NCBI RefSeq assembly: GCF_001598495.1
Contig: NZ_BCZB01000014.1
Location: 23,201 to 87,200, forward strand
Direction: 5' to 3'
Length of the DNA: 64,000 nucleotides
Origin: Neokomagataea thailandica NBRC 106555
Lineage (GTDB): Bacteria > Pseudomonadota > Alphaproteobacteria > Acetobacterales > Acetobacteraceae
The notes beneath the pieces were generated by a model. It saw nothing but the letters and a program-made list of their open reading frames with translations, made no database searches and had not been told where the DNA came from. Shown one piece after another: positions 1 to 8,978 of this stretch (position 1 is the stretch's first letter; each line of letters begins with the position of its first letter). The translations under genes and the position numbers were made by a program.

Positions 1-54
1 GGCTCACGGCGCGTTATACTCACCTTACCCTTTTCTCAACTCCATAGATCGTTC

Positions 55-609
55 ATGTCACCCTCACGAATCCATTTTTTAAAATCCGGCGTTCAAATCC
101 ACGGCAGCTTCCATGTTGGCCTCTTTCTGCTCTCATTATGTGCCGTTGACACCTTCACGACTATACTAACAGACCCAACTAACAATATGATCTTAGCCGC
201 CACCCTACTTCTACGCGGCTGTATGCAAATCATCTTCGGGCAAAAGCACCAAAAACTCTCTTACTCAACCTGCTGGCTCACCAATTTATCCGCAACATTT
301 TACTTAACAGCAGGGGCCGCACTGATTGACGAGCCAGATGGCGGCTCCACATTGCTCACATTTGTTCTACTCACCTGCCTTGCGTTTGCAGGGATAGCGC
401 GCATGTTCTGGGCCTGCACCCACCGAGATATTCGAAACTGGCTCATCATCGCCATCAGTGGATGCTTCACCTCACTCACAGGCGTTTTATTATATCTCAG
501 CCTGCCGTGGTCCACATCATGGCTGCTCGGAGGGCTACTCTCACTCGAACTTCTTGTCGCAGGGACGGCCGCCCTCATCCTCGCCTTTACCGTACGCTTC
601 GTTGACTAA
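55..609 (+). CDS. HdeD-family acid-resistance membrane protein
   Basis: A 184-residue integral membrane protein with about six hydrophobic segments (roughly residues 18-40, 44-62, 72-90, 98-118, 126-148, 152-178). The second half has the HdeD/DUF308 pattern: GIARMFWA, then a Trp-containing helix, then a SGCFTSLTGVLL-type glycine helix and a WSTSW motif. In enterobacteria HdeD sits in the inner membrane and supports acid resistance, which would suit an acid-producing host; that role is inferred here. The ATG at 55 has no strong Shine-Dalgarno sequence. It converges on trpA with a gap of 10 bases. It could also be a generic DUF308 protein of unrelated function. Confidence 0.75.
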   Translation: MSPSRIHFLKSGVQIHGSFHVGLFLLSLCAVDTFTTILTDPTNNMILAATLLLRGCMQIIFGQKHQKLSYSTCWLTNLSATFYLTAGAALIDEPDGGSTLLTFVLLTCLAFAGIARMFWACTHRDIRNWLIIAISGCFTSLTGVLLYLSLPWSTSWLLGGLLSLELLVAGTAALILAFTVRFVD

Positions 610-619
610 ACGCGAGGCG

Positions 620-1435
620 TTAAACGCCCCGTACCGCCGCAGCCAATGCACTGATTTGTTGCGTCACAGCAGGCACAGTCTGCCCTGTAGCCTTCCCGTC
701 CACCAAGGTTCCCGCCAAAGTTCTAATCAGCGTAGACGCCACAACAGCCGCATCCCCAATTTGAGACGCCACCCGCGCTTGCTCTGGCGTTGAAATGCCA
801 AAGCCAATCGCCACCGGGACCGACGTCACCGCCTTAACCTTCGGTACTGCCGCAGCCAATTGCTCGGCAGATGCACTGGCCGTCCCCGTAATCCCGGTAA
901 TACTTACATAGTACACAAACCCACTGGCCTCACGCAGTACATGCACTAACCGCTCATGCGTCGTATTCGGTGCAACCAATGCAATAATATCCAGCCCATG
1001 CGCCTCAGCATGTGGCCGCAACCACTGCGCTTCTTCCGTCGGTAGATCCACCAAAATCACACCATCCACACCCGCTTGCGCCGCATCACGGCAAAAAGCA
1101 TCCGCACCATAAGTATGAATCGGGTTCAAATACCCCATCAGCACAATCGGCGTGCTCTGGTCATGCTCACGGAAGCGCTGCACCATCTCCAACACACCCG
1201 CCAGAGTGGCCCCAGCCTTCAAACCACGCTGCGCTGCCAATTGGATGGTTGGACCATCTGCAGAAGGATCTGAAAAAGGCACACCCACTTCAATAATATC
1301 AGCACCGGCTTCCGGCATCGCTTTCAGCAACGCCAAGGACGTTTCCAAATCCGGGTCATACGCCTGCAAATAAGGAATGAGCGCACCACGACCTTCAGCT
1401 TTCAATGCCTCAAAACGCGCTTGAATACGGCTCAC
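620..1435 (-). CDS. trpA: Tryptophan synthase alpha subunit
   Basis: The cytoplasmic alpha subunit cleaves indole-3-glycerol phosphate to indole and glyceraldehyde 3-phosphate and channels indole to TrpB. The 271-residue length is normal for the TIM-barrel family. Glu49 ([11 protein letters not shown]) and Asp60 (SADGP) fall exactly at the catalytic positions known from E. coli TrpA. The late glycine phosphate-binding loops (GFGIST, VVAST) are present. The start overlaps the trpB stop by four bases (ATGA), so the pair is translationally coupled. One oddity is QAYDPD where most members have TAGDPD. No trpF lies alongside. Confidence 0.97.
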   Translation of the reverse strand: MSRIQARFEALKAEGRGALIPYLQAYDPDLETSLALLKAMPEAGADIIEVGVPFSDPSADGPTIQLAAQRGLKAGATLAGVLEMVQRFREHDQSTPIVLMGYLNPIHTYGADAFCRDAAQAGVDGVILVDLPTEEAQWLRPHAEAHGLDIIALVAPNTTHERLVHVLREASGFVYYVSITGITGTASASAEQLAAAVPKVKAVTSVPVAIGFGISTPEQARVASQIGDAAVVASTLIRTLAGTLVDGKATGQTVPAVTQQISALAAAVRGV

Positions 1436-2676
1436 AGCTCAACCCCCACATGCTTCGCAACCGTGAAGATATCTTTATCCCCCCGCCCCGATAAATTCAT
1501 AACAATGATCTGATCTTTACCCATCGTCGGTGCAATTTTAATGACATGCGCCAAAGCATGCGCAGACTCCAACGCAGGCAGAATCCCTTCCTGACGTGAG
1601 CAAAGCTGGAACGCCTCTAACGCTTCTTGGTCCGTCACCCCAACATATTCAACGCGCCCAATATCATTCAGCCAAGAATGCTCAGGCCCAATACCCGGAT
1701 AATCCAGCCCCGCACTGATAGAATGTGCTTCATCAATCTGACCATCCGCATTTTGCAACAAATATGTCCGATTACCATGCAAAACACCCGGACGCCCCCG
1801 CGAAACAGACGCCGCCGTTTTCCCAGAATCCAGCCCCAAACCAGCCGCTTCTGCGCCAATAAGCTTCACATCCACATCATCAAGGAACGGATGGAAAATA
1901 CCCATCGCATTTGAACCGCCACCAATCGCGGCAACAATCGCATCCGGCAAACGCCCTTCTGCTTCCAAAATCTGCGCCTTCGTCTCTGTCCCAATAACAG
2001 ACTGAAAATCACGCACCATTTCTGGGTAAGGATGCGGCCCAGCCACCGTCCCTACAAGGAAATACGTATCTTCCACATTGGCCACCCAGTCACGCATGGC
2101 CTCATTCATGGCATCTTTTAGCGTACCAGCCCCCGCCGTAACCGGCCGCACCTCAGCACCCAACAAATTCATACGAAACACATTCGGCTTTTGGCGCTCA
2201 ACATCCGTCGCGCCCATATAAACCGTACATTTCAAGCCAAACAGCGCACAAACCGTGGCCGTCGCCACCCCATGCTGACCAGCACCCGTCTCCGCCACGA
2301 TACGGGTCTTCCCCATACGCCGCGCAACAAGAATTTGCCCCATCACATTATTCAGCTTGTGCGAACCCGTATGGTTCAACTCTTCACGCTTAAGATAAAT
2401 TTTCGCTCCACCCAAGCTTTCCGTCAGGCGGCGCGCAAACCATAACGGACTCGGACGGCCAACATAATCTTTATAATAAAATGCGAGCTCTTTCTGAAAA
2501 GACGGGTCCGCCTGCGCCGCCCGATAGGCCTCTTCAAGCTCCAAAATCAACGGCATTAACGTCTCTGCAACAAACCGCCCGCCAAATTCTCCAAACCACC
2601 CACGCCCATCAGGCCCTGACCGCAACGAGTTCGGAAGAGTAACCTGCGCCGGTGTGGCGGTAGAAGAAGCAGACAT
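1432..2676 (-). CDS. trpB: Tryptophan synthase beta subunit
   Basis: The PLP-dependent beta subunit condenses indole with serine to make tryptophan. From the ATG at 2676 it is 414 residues. The PLP lysine is Lys107 in HTGSHKLNN, followed by the ETGAGQHG loop and the GGGSNAMG phosphate-binding loop. A longer frame opens at a TTG at 2721, but the family normally begins shortly before the [19 protein letters not shown] region, so the inner ATG is preferred. It is the first gene of a trpBA pair; the 250-odd bases upstream hold no other gene and presumably carry the promoter. Confidence 0.96.
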   Translation of the reverse strand: MSASSTATPAQVTLPNSLRSGPDGRGWFGEFGGRFVAETLMPLILELEEAYRAAQADPSFQKELAFYYKDYVGRPSPLWFARRLTESLGGAKIYLKREELNHTGSHKLNNVMGQILVARRMGKTRIVAETGAGQHGVATATVCALFGLKCTVYMGATDVERQKPNVFRMNLLGAEVRPVTAGAGTLKDAMNEAMRDWVANVEDTYFLVGTVAGPHPYPEMVRDFQSVIGTETKAQILEAEGRLPDAIVAAIGGGSNAMGIFHPFLDDVDVKLIGAEAAGLGLDSGKTAASVSRGRPGVLHGNRTYLLQNADGQIDEAHSISAGLDYPGIGPEHSWLNDIGRVEYVGVTDQEALEAFQLCSRQEGILPALESAHALAHVIKIAPTMGKDQIIVMNLSGRGDKDIFTVAKHVGVEL

Positions 2677-2933
2677 CGCACTAACACTCACTTCAAAAAC
2701 AATACCCTTCTGCGATACCAATTCCTGCCCCCGCCGTCCATCAAGGAAGCGCCATCAACCCACACAATAAAATACATCTCAACCACAGCAGACACTCGAG
2801 CGCCCTCATAAAAGAACCTGCTTAAACGTTTTTATATTGGAACAGTAATCAACCCATTATACACCTTGCTCAAACATAATTTTTATTCAATTTTCTTGAG
2901 CTCATACCCTATTCTGTGCAGGTGCGGCCATTC

Positions 2934-4043
2934 ATGTTTTTTCTCAAACATCTTTTCCACCGTCGCCCACACCACCCCCCCAAACCTCTCACACTCGCAG
3001 ACATTGCCACACATGTCACAACCCTTGAGGAAGCCCCGTCTTATCCCGCCGCTTTGCTCAATAACGGCTCTTTAAACGCCAACACACACTCACTTTTCCA
3101 AGACTGGGCCACCAGCCCTTGCACATTGCGCCAATACACACTGGAAAATGTCGTCTTAGACACCGCTTCCATGATGTTTTTCAAAGATGGCCAACCCATC
3201 ATTGATACCGCTTACCTCCAATCGCCCGACATCATTCCATCCCTCGCCATACGAGAAGACACCCTCATCCCCGCCCCGCCCGGACAAGACGTAATGGCTG
3301 CCTGTTTTGACCACTGGCATCAAAATTATTACCACTGGATTACCCACACAATTCCAACGCTTTTTCATCTCAAAAACAGCCACTACAAGGACGGCCTCAT
3401 CTTGCCCCCCCTCACAGCATGGCAAGAAGACACCATTCGCTTACTCGGCTTTGATCCCTCGCACAGCACACGCACAAAACCGGGGGAACAATACGCCTTT
3501 CATACCGTCCTCTATACCGATTGCGTCCGAGGAACTGCCGATTTCTCAGCCCTCACATCATCACGACGCGCCTATCACACCCTCGCCCAAACATGCCCCC
3601 CACCCGCACACACAACCACCTCGCCCCATCTTTTTATTGAACGAGGCCAAGCCCCTAACCGCTTCATCCACAACGAACCCGAACTGGCTAAAGCCCTCAC
3701 CGAAATCGGTTTCACCACTGTAAAACCTGAAACCTTAAACATCGCCGAGCAAATACACCTCTTTTCACAAGCACGCATCGTTATAGGCTCTCTCGGCGCC
3801 GGCATGGCTAACCTCGCATGGTGCAAACCCGGCACAATCATCTGCGAACTCGTGCCACAACAACACATCAATCCCTGCACCTTAGCCTTAGCAATGCAAA
3901 TGCAGCTCCATTATTGGGGAGAGCCCATCGAAACAGGCGTCGAAATCGCCAGTCACGTTACCCCCGCCCAAAAAGGGTTCGACATCCCCAAAATTGTGCA
4001 ACGCGCCAAAGAAATGATACATTACGCCTCTTCTATGAAATAA
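2934..4043 (+). CDS. Glycosyltransferase family 61 protein
   Basis: A DUF563/GT61-type glycosyltransferase, probably acting on surface polysaccharide, with unknown donor and acceptor. Visible hallmarks are the central HNYYHW-like block (HWHQNYYHWITHTIP) and the C-terminal GSLGAGMANLAWCKPGT block, which matches the family's GAGLTN..F.PPGT motif. ATG 2934 gives 369 residues and has AGGTG nine bases upstream; a GTG at 2916 would add six. No signal peptide is evident. Composition is very rich in Pro, Thr and His, following the C-rich strand. It stands alone, with corA 31 bases downstream in the same direction. Confidence 0.8.
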   Translation: MFFLKHLFHRRPHHPPKPLTLADIATHVTTLEEAPSYPAALLNNGSLNANTHSLFQDWATSPCTLRQYTLENVVLDTASMMFFKDGQPIIDTAYLQSPDIIPSLAIREDTLIPAPPGQDVMAACFDHWHQNYYHWITHTIPTLFHLKNSHYKDGLILPPLTAWQEDTIRLLGFDPSHSTRTKPGEQYAFHTVLYTDCVRGTADFSALTSSRRAYHTLAQTCPPPAHTTTSPHLFIERGQAPNRFIHNEPELAKALTEIGFTTVKPETLNIAEQIHLFSQARIVIGSLGAGMANLAWCKPGTIICELVPQQHINPCTLALAMQMQLHYWGEPIETGVEIASHVTPAQKGFDIPKIVQRAKEMIHYASSMK

Positions 4044-4074
4044 TAGATGCCCCCACACCCTATGGCTGCCCTTC

Positions 4075-5100
4075 ATGCTCCTCACCCGCCCCATTGGAAC
4101 ACCCGCCTATGAAATGGGGCCACACACCCGGCTCGACAGCATCCCATGGGTTGACCTGCTCAACCCCACAGAAGACGAAATCACACGCGCCACCGAAAAA
4201 CTCGGCATCCACATCCCCAGCCGGGCAGAACTCAGCGAAATTGAAAGCTCATCGCGCCATTATGAACGTGACGGCGCCCTGTATCTCTCCGGCCCACTGG
4301 TCCGCCGTTACGAGACTGGCCCCGTCATCCGGCCCGTAGGCTTCATCTTATCCCCCACACATCTCATCACCATCCGCTACGCAGACTACCCAGCCTTTGA
4401 CCGTATCGGCCTCGCTCTGGCGGAACACACCGCAGAAAACCCCGCCCCAACACCGACAAATCTCCTCACGGACCTCATCGAAGACATCATCAACCGCTTG
4501 GCTGACTTACTGGAAAATGTCGGCCATACCCTCGATACACTCTCACATTGTATTTTCAGCAGTGATGACCGGCAGCGCCATCACACCCGCAGTGGCGCAA
4601 CCCTCCGCACCACACTACGCCACCTTGGAAATACCGGGGACCTCGCCTCCATGATCCGAGACTCCCTCTTATCCATTGATCGTATCCGCCTACATCTAGA
4701 CACAATAACCGCTCACACCCTCGCACACACCCAAACACCGCCAAAAGCAGATCACGCCCTCACCACAGATCTCATCCACAATCGTCTCGATACCGCAGGG
4801 CGAGACATCGCCTCACTCAACGAGTTCAACACACAGATAAACAATAAAGTGCAATTCCTACTGGACGCCACATTAGGCTTCATCAATATCGAACAAAATG
4901 ACGGCATGAAAATCCTCACCGTCGCCAGCTCCATCGGTATTATGCCGACCCTCATCGCCGGTATTTACGGCATGAACTTCCGCATCATGCCAGAACTCAA
5001 CTGGAGCTTCGGTTACCCCTTCGCCATACTCCTCATGCTCAGCTCCATCGCCCTCCCCCTCTTCTGGTTCTGGCGGCGCGGCTGGCTCACCCGACTTTAA
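4075..5100 (+). CDS. corA: CorA-family magnesium/cobalt transporter
   Basis: An inner-membrane divalent-cation channel of the CorA (MIT) superfamily. The protein has 341 residues: a soluble alpha/beta and long-helix cytoplasmic domain (about 1-275), then two C-terminal membrane helices. The diagnostic YGMNF signature is at about residues 298-302 at the end of the first helix. The C terminus is basic (FWRRGWLTRL), as usual. The start at 4075 fits the family's N-terminal length; Met14 is a possible alternative. The gene may share a transcript with the glycosyltransferase 31 bases upstream. Choice between Mg, Co and Zn cannot be made from sequence. Confidence 0.92.
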   Translation: MLLTRPIGTPAYEMGPHTRLDSIPWVDLLNPTEDEITRATEKLGIHIPSRAELSEIESSSRHYERDGALYLSGPLVRRYETGPVIRPVGFILSPTHLITIRYADYPAFDRIGLALAEHTAENPAPTPTNLLTDLIEDIINRLADLLENVGHTLDTLSHCIFSSDDRQRHHTRSGATLRTTLRHLGNTGDLASMIRDSLLSIDRIRLHLDTITAHTLAHTQTPPKADHALTTDLIHNRLDTAGRDIASLNEFNTQINNKVQFLLDATLGFINIEQNDGMKILTVASSIGIMPTLIAGIYGMNFRIMPELNWSFGYPFAILLMLSSIALPLFWFWRRGWLTRL

Positions 5101-5255
5101 GAGCCCTTTTGGAAAAGATTGGCAGCGCTGAAACGGACCCCGAGAAGAACTCCGCCTCATCATGAAAATGGCGGTAATCCGATCCGCTATTTTCTGACGC
5201 CATATGCACGCCAGAAAGACTGATGTGGTGTCAGATAACCCATTGTCAAAAAGGC

Positions 5256-5297
5256 TCTAAAAAGAAAGGCCCCATCTTCTAACGAAGACAGGGCCTT
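5256..5297 (-). terminator. Rho-independent terminator after sulfite reductase operon
   Basis: A hairpin with outer arms AAGGCCC (5266-5272) and GGGCCTT (5291-5297) and an inner TCTTC/GAAGA stem. Read on the minus strand it is followed by a T-rich run, which fits termination of the DUF934 gene that ends at 5322. Confidence 0.75.
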
Positions 5298-5321
5298 GCA
5301 CCATTGACGTAAAAACGCGCC

Positions 5322-5756
5322 TCACCGAGCAACCCGCGTCCCAACATCCAAGACTTTTTCTGGCAAAACAGAGCGTTGGAACGATACAGAATAACGCTTC
5401 AACTGCCGCTCCCACGGCCTAACATCACTCCCCTCCGGCAGGACAACACTATCCACACCACAGCGCTTCAAAAAATCCGCCTGATCCGGCAATACATGCC
5501 CCTCAACACGAATTTCACCGCCAAAATGCAAATACTCCCGCAATTCGCGCGCCTGCGTGAACCCGCGTCCATCACGAAAAATCGGAAAACGCAGGACCAC
5601 CAATTCCAAACGGTTCAGATACGGCTTCAACGCCGCAACCTCATCCCCACTCTCCAACACCACCGAACGCGCTTCACCCTGCTCAACCAAGTCCGCCAGC
5701 GTCACAGGCTCGGCATAATGCCCAGCCTCACGCGCCCCAAGATTAAACAGTGTCAT
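5322..5756 (-). CDS. DUF934 family protein of sulfite reduction
   Basis: A 144-residue soluble protein of the DUF934 family, found next to assimilatory sulfite/nitrite reductase in many proteobacteria; its biochemical role is not established. The family core LRFPIFRDGRGFTQARELRE is about residues 54-73. The start is set at ATG 5756 because AAGGAGG lies six bases upstream; the open frame extends to 5789, but that extension is an Arg-rich artefact. It overlaps the 3' end of cysI by 14 bases, showing coupling. It is the last gene of the DUF2849-cysI-DUF934 operon. Confidence 0.85.
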   Translation of the reverse strand: MTLFNLGAREAGHYAEPVTLADLVEQGEARSVVLESGDEVAALKPYLNRLELVVLRFPIFRDGRGFTQARELREYLHFGGEIRVEGHVLPDQADFLKRCGVDSVVLPEGSDVRPWERQLKRYSVSFQRSVLPEKVLDVGTRVAR

Positions 5757-7416
5757 ACGCTGCCTCCTTAAACGGAGCCTCACCCACACGTTTCAACGTC
5801 TCAAGGAAACTTTCCTGCCCTGAGCGTTCCTGCAAATACCGATCCACAATCCGCGCAATCGCATCCACCGTGTCATCTTCCGGCAAGGCTGGCCCCAAAA
5901 TCTTCCCAACAGTAGCCTGATCATCAGCCCGACCACCCAGCGTCATCTGGAAAAACTCTTCACCGCGCTTATCAACACCTAACAAGCCAATATGCCCCGC
6001 ATGGTGATGCCCACAGGCATTAATGCAGCCAGAGATATTAATTTGCAGCGCACCAATCTGCTCCTGCAACGTCATATCCGCAAAACGCGCACCCAGTTTC
6101 TGCGCAATCGGAATCGAACGCGCATTGGCCAAAGCGCAATAATCCAGCCCAGGGCACGCCACAATGTCCCCAATCAAGCCAACATTCGGTGCGCCAAGCC
6201 CCACGTCAACCAATCCACGCCACAAATCATAAAGCTGATCCTGCCGTACATGGCCAAACACCACATTTTGCAAATGCGTCGTCCGCAATTCACCATACGC
6301 AAAACGTTCAGACAGCCCAGCTAACCGATCCAACTGATCCGCCGTCACATCACCCGGAATCTCTCCCGGCGGCTTTAACGACACAACCGCAATGATATGC
6401 CCCTCTGAACGATGAGCATGCGTATTACTCCGCACCCAACGGTCAAACACCATATTCTGCGCGCGCTGCTCCGCCAAAACTGCAGCAGCCCCCTCCGGCG
6501 CTTGCAAATCGGGCGCAGCAAAACGTGCTTCAATCGACGCCACCATCTCCGGGCTTAAACGGTAACGCGCAATATCCATCTGCGCGAGTTCCGCCTCAAC
6601 CTCGTTACGATAAGCGGCAACCCCCAACGCCTGAACCAGAATCTTGATTCGTGCTTTGTAAATATTATCGCGCCGCCCATGCGCATTATACACACGGATA
6701 ATCGCCTCAAGCGTAGCGAGCAAACGCTCCTCCGGCACAGAATCATACAGTTCCTGCCCCACAATCGGCGTACGCCCTAAGCCACCCCCCACAAAGATCT
6801 GAAAGACGACACGCCCATCATCACCAGGCCGCGCTATAACTCCAATATCATGGAAACGCGCCGCCACTCGGTCATTCGGACTACCCGAAATCGCAATTTT
6901 GAACTTACGCGGCAAGAACGTAAATTCCGGATGCAATGTGGACCATTGGCGCAAAATCTCAGCATGCACACGCGGATCCACTAATTCATCCGCCGCAGCC
7001 CCGGCAAACTCATCGGACGTCACATTCCGAATACAATTACCGGATGTCTGCAACGCATGCATGTCCACATCCGCTAAAAGGCGCAGAATATCTGGCGTAT
7101 CCTCAAGGCGTATCCAATTAAACTGAATGTTCTGCCGGGTCGTAAAATGCCCATAGCCCCGGTCATAACGCCGCGCCACATCCGCAAACGCACGCACCTG
7201 CGCTGCATTTAACGTGCCATACGGTACGGCGACACGCAGCATGTAAGCATGCAGTTGCAAGTACAAACCATTCATCAGGCGGAGCGGCTTGAACTCGTCC
7301 TCAGTCAGCGCACCATCCAAACGCCGCGCAACCTGCTCCGAAAACTCTTCAATACGCGCGGCCAAAAAATCCCGATCAACCTGATCGTACTGATATTGCC
7401 CAATAGCCGTTGTCAT
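5743..7416 (-). CDS. cysI: Nitrite/sulfite reductase hemoprotein subunit
   Basis: A siroheme and [4Fe-4S] enzyme that reduces sulfite to sulfide (or nitrite to ammonia). At 557 residues it has the two ferredoxin-like plus siroheme repeats of the family. TSGNCIRN marks the substrate/siroheme region. The cluster ligands are four cysteines in the C-x5-C and C-x3-C pattern: Cys421 and Cys427 (CPGLDYC), Cys464 and Cys468 (GCINAC). Neighbours DUF2849 and DUF934 favour sulfite assimilation over nitrite. No cysJ flavoprotein or cysH/cysG is adjacent, so the electron donor (ferredoxin or a distant reductase) is unknown. The start overlaps the upstream stop by ATGA. Confidence 0.93.
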   Translation of the reverse strand: MTTAIGQYQYDQVDRDFLAARIEEFSEQVARRLDGALTEDEFKPLRLMNGLYLQLHAYMLRVAVPYGTLNAAQVRAFADVARRYDRGYGHFTTRQNIQFNWIRLEDTPDILRLLADVDMHALQTSGNCIRNVTSDEFAGAAADELVDPRVHAEILRQWSTLHPEFTFLPRKFKIAISGSPNDRVAARFHDIGVIARPGDDGRVVFQIFVGGGLGRTPIVGQELYDSVPEERLLATLEAIIRVYNAHGRRDNIYKARIKILVQALGVAAYRNEVEAELAQMDIARYRLSPEMVASIEARFAAPDLQAPEGAAAVLAEQRAQNMVFDRWVRSNTHAHRSEGHIIAVVSLKPPGEIPGDVTADQLDRLAGLSERFAYGELRTTHLQNVVFGHVRQDQLYDLWRGLVDVGLGAPNVGLIGDIVACPGLDYCALANARSIPIAQKLGARFADMTLQEQIGALQINISGCINACGHHHAGHIGLLGVDKRGEEFFQMTLGGRADDQATVGKILGPALPEDDTVDAIARIVDRYLQERSGQESFLETLKRVGEAPFKEAAYDTV

Positions 7417-7745
7417 GCCCCGGCTCCTTCCTGCTGCTCATACGCAAATTGCGGATGTACCGTCGGCCCAAATGCACGAATACGCTCACGCATTGTCAGA
7501 GGTACGGGTCCACCCACTTCAGGGCGCACCGCAATTTCATAAATTCCCACAACACCATCAGCCTGCGCCCGGCTTTGAACCCCTTCAAGGCGCTCAGAAA
7601 CGGCATCCGACACCAACACCTCAGCACGCTGAATCGCCGTCTGCCATGTATGATCAGCAGACAGCCAGACAATCGCTCCATCCAGCAGGCGGTTGGCTGT
7701 AATCACCAAACCCTCTCCCGCTCCGACGCGTACCGCGCGCTTCAT
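7413..7745 (-). CDS. DUF2849 domain protein of sulfite reductase operon
   Basis: A 110-residue protein of the DUF2849 family, which characteristically precedes the sulfite reductase gene in Alphaproteobacteria. Visible features are the N-terminal VITANRLLDGAIVWL strand region and a C-terminal IREFG-like segment (RERIRAFGPTVHPQF). No catalytic motif is evident and the role is unknown; a helper for siroheme enzyme assembly or electron transfer is possible. GGGGAAGG lies four bases before the ATG. It is the first gene of the operon and overlaps cysI by four bases. Confidence 0.85.
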   Translation of the reverse strand: MKRAVRVGAGEGLVITANRLLDGAIVWLSADHTWQTAIQRAEVLVSDAVSERLEGVQSRAQADGVVGIYEIAVRPEVGGPVPLTMRERIRAFGPTVHPQFAYEQQEGAGA

Positions 7746-7785
7746 GGTGCCTTCCCCTCATCAACCTTCTGCCAAACGCAGAATT

Positions 7786-7801
7786 ACCGAAATTGAACGG
7801 T
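7786..7801. promoter_or_regulatory. Possible operator upstream of sulfite reductase operon
   Basis: A short inverted repeat ACCG-N8-CGGT about 40 bases upstream of the DUF2849 start, within an AT-rich 160-base promoter region. An Rrf2-type regulator gene lies just beyond. The link between the two is inference only. Confidence 0.25.
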
Positions 7802-7908
7802 ATAATGATTGATAATGGTGAATTATGGAAGAGGATTCACTGAAATTCGTCGCTAAATCGTCTTTATATAACGAATTATTTTAGTGTAAAATTAACTTTA
7901 AATCGCAC

Positions 7909-8331
7909 TTACCCAACAACACACACCATCTTTCGGTGCGGAATCGGACCCTTGAAATAGACATCCCCAACCGCCGTAAGCCCGTGCTTTTCATAAAAAC
8001 CAATGGCTGAAACACGTGCACTCAGCATAAACGTCTTCAAACCTAACGCAGCACAACGCTCAAAAGATGCCCTCAAAAGGGCAGAGCCAATACCTTGCCC
8101 CTGATACTCCTGCGAAACAGCAAATTTCCGCAGTTGCATTTCACCATCAGGAAGCACAAAAAGCGACGTACACCCAACGAGCGTATCACCGTCAAAAGCC
8201 CCCAGATGAACCGCCGTCTCATCATGCTCAACGCGGCATTCATCTTGCGTCAAATTCGGCCATAAAACCTGCTGCCGCAACGGCAAACAATCATCGACCG
8301 TAATATCACGTAGCGTTACACTCACAGACAT
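7909..8331 (-). CDS. GNAT family N-acetyltransferase
   Basis: A 140-residue GNAT acyltransferase using acetyl-CoA; substrate unknown. The acetyl-CoA pyrophosphate loop is QGQGIG (residues 77-82), preceded by the beta-strand LRKFAVS. It ends with the usual GFYEKHGLTAVGD motif (FYxxxGF-type) and FKGPIPHRKM. It lies 14 bases downstream of the Rrf2 regulator gene on the same strand, so the two are likely co-transcribed. The substrate-binding half resembles the ElaA/YjcF group of small GNATs, but this is weak. Confidence 0.85.
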   Translation of the reverse strand: MSVSVTLRDITVDDCLPLRQQVLWPNLTQDECRVEHDETAVHLGAFDGDTLVGCTSLFVLPDGEMQLRKFAVSQEYQGQGIGSALLRASFERCAALGLKTFMLSARVSAIGFYEKHGLTAVGDVYFKGPIPHRKMVCVVG

Positions 8332-8345
8332 AAAATTTTTCCCCC

Positions 8346-8792
8346 TTAAATAGAAAACGAAATAGGAGCACGACTCGGACGCTGCATACCGGCCTCTTCC
8401 GCCTGTCGCAGCAAGCTCTCCAGCGTCACAGCATCCATACGCGTGGCTATTTCACCATCCAATGTTTGCCAAAACGGTGAGAGCACCTTTTCCAAGAGTG
8501 GGTTTGACTCTTCTTCACTCGCGTCACGCTCTTCCATCACAGCACTGACAATATCATGCAACGTGATCGCACGTGGCGGACGCCCCAACCGATACCCCCC
8601 TTTAGGGCCACGCACACTGGATAACAGCCCTTCACGAGACAAGGCTTGCAACACTGGCTCAATCCCGCGCCGCAGCATATCGCCACGTCGCGCAATATCC
8701 GCGCCACTCACAACGCCCGCTCGCCCAGCATGAAACGCAACATCCAGCATAATCGAAACAGCCGTCAAAGCACGATCGCGGCGCAAATACAT
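8346..8792 (-). CDS. Rrf2 family transcriptional regulator
   Basis: A 148-residue winged-helix repressor. The N terminus MYLRRDRALTAVSIMLDVAF and the wing motif SVRGPKGGYRLGRPP are typical of Rrf2. There is no cysteine in the protein, so it cannot carry the Fe-S cluster of IscR, NsrR or RirA. That matches the CymR-like cluster-free branch, which controls cysteine metabolism in Bacillus. Its closeness to the sulfite reductase operon fits such a role, but this is inference. ATG 8792 is chosen over the frame start at 8834, which adds a hydrophobic, Cys-containing stretch foreign to the family. Confidence 0.85.
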   Translation of the reverse strand: MYLRRDRALTAVSIMLDVAFHAGRAGVVSGADIARRGDMLRRGIEPVLQALSREGLLSSVRGPKGGYRLGRPPRAITLHDIVSAVMEERDASEEESNPLLEKVLSPFWQTLDGEIATRMDAVTLESLLRQAEEAGMQRPSRAPISFSI

Positions 8793-8919
8793 AAAAAATC
8801 CGTATTCCAAACCAAAACAGAAAAAACAGGCCACATAAGGCCCGATTGCTATTCGTATTTTTTACAAATACCCTCACCTTGTCAATAAAAAGCGATTACC
8901 CACCCATTACCCACTATAA

Positions 8920-8949
8920 AAAACACAAAAAAGGCGCCTCACAGCGCCT
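8920..8949 (-). terminator. Terminator after PI-PLC gene
   Basis: Stem AGGCGC (8932-8937)/GCGCCT (8944-8949) with a six-base loop. On the minus strand it is followed by a T-rich run, 30 bases beyond the PI-PLC stop. Confidence 0.75.
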
Positions 8950-8978
8950 CTTCTGCTCAAACATCACAAAGCCCAAAA

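Noticed and set aside
85..100. GTTCAAATCC resembling a tRNA T-arm
   Set aside because: Inside the HdeD-like coding region, with no acceptor or anticodon stem around it.
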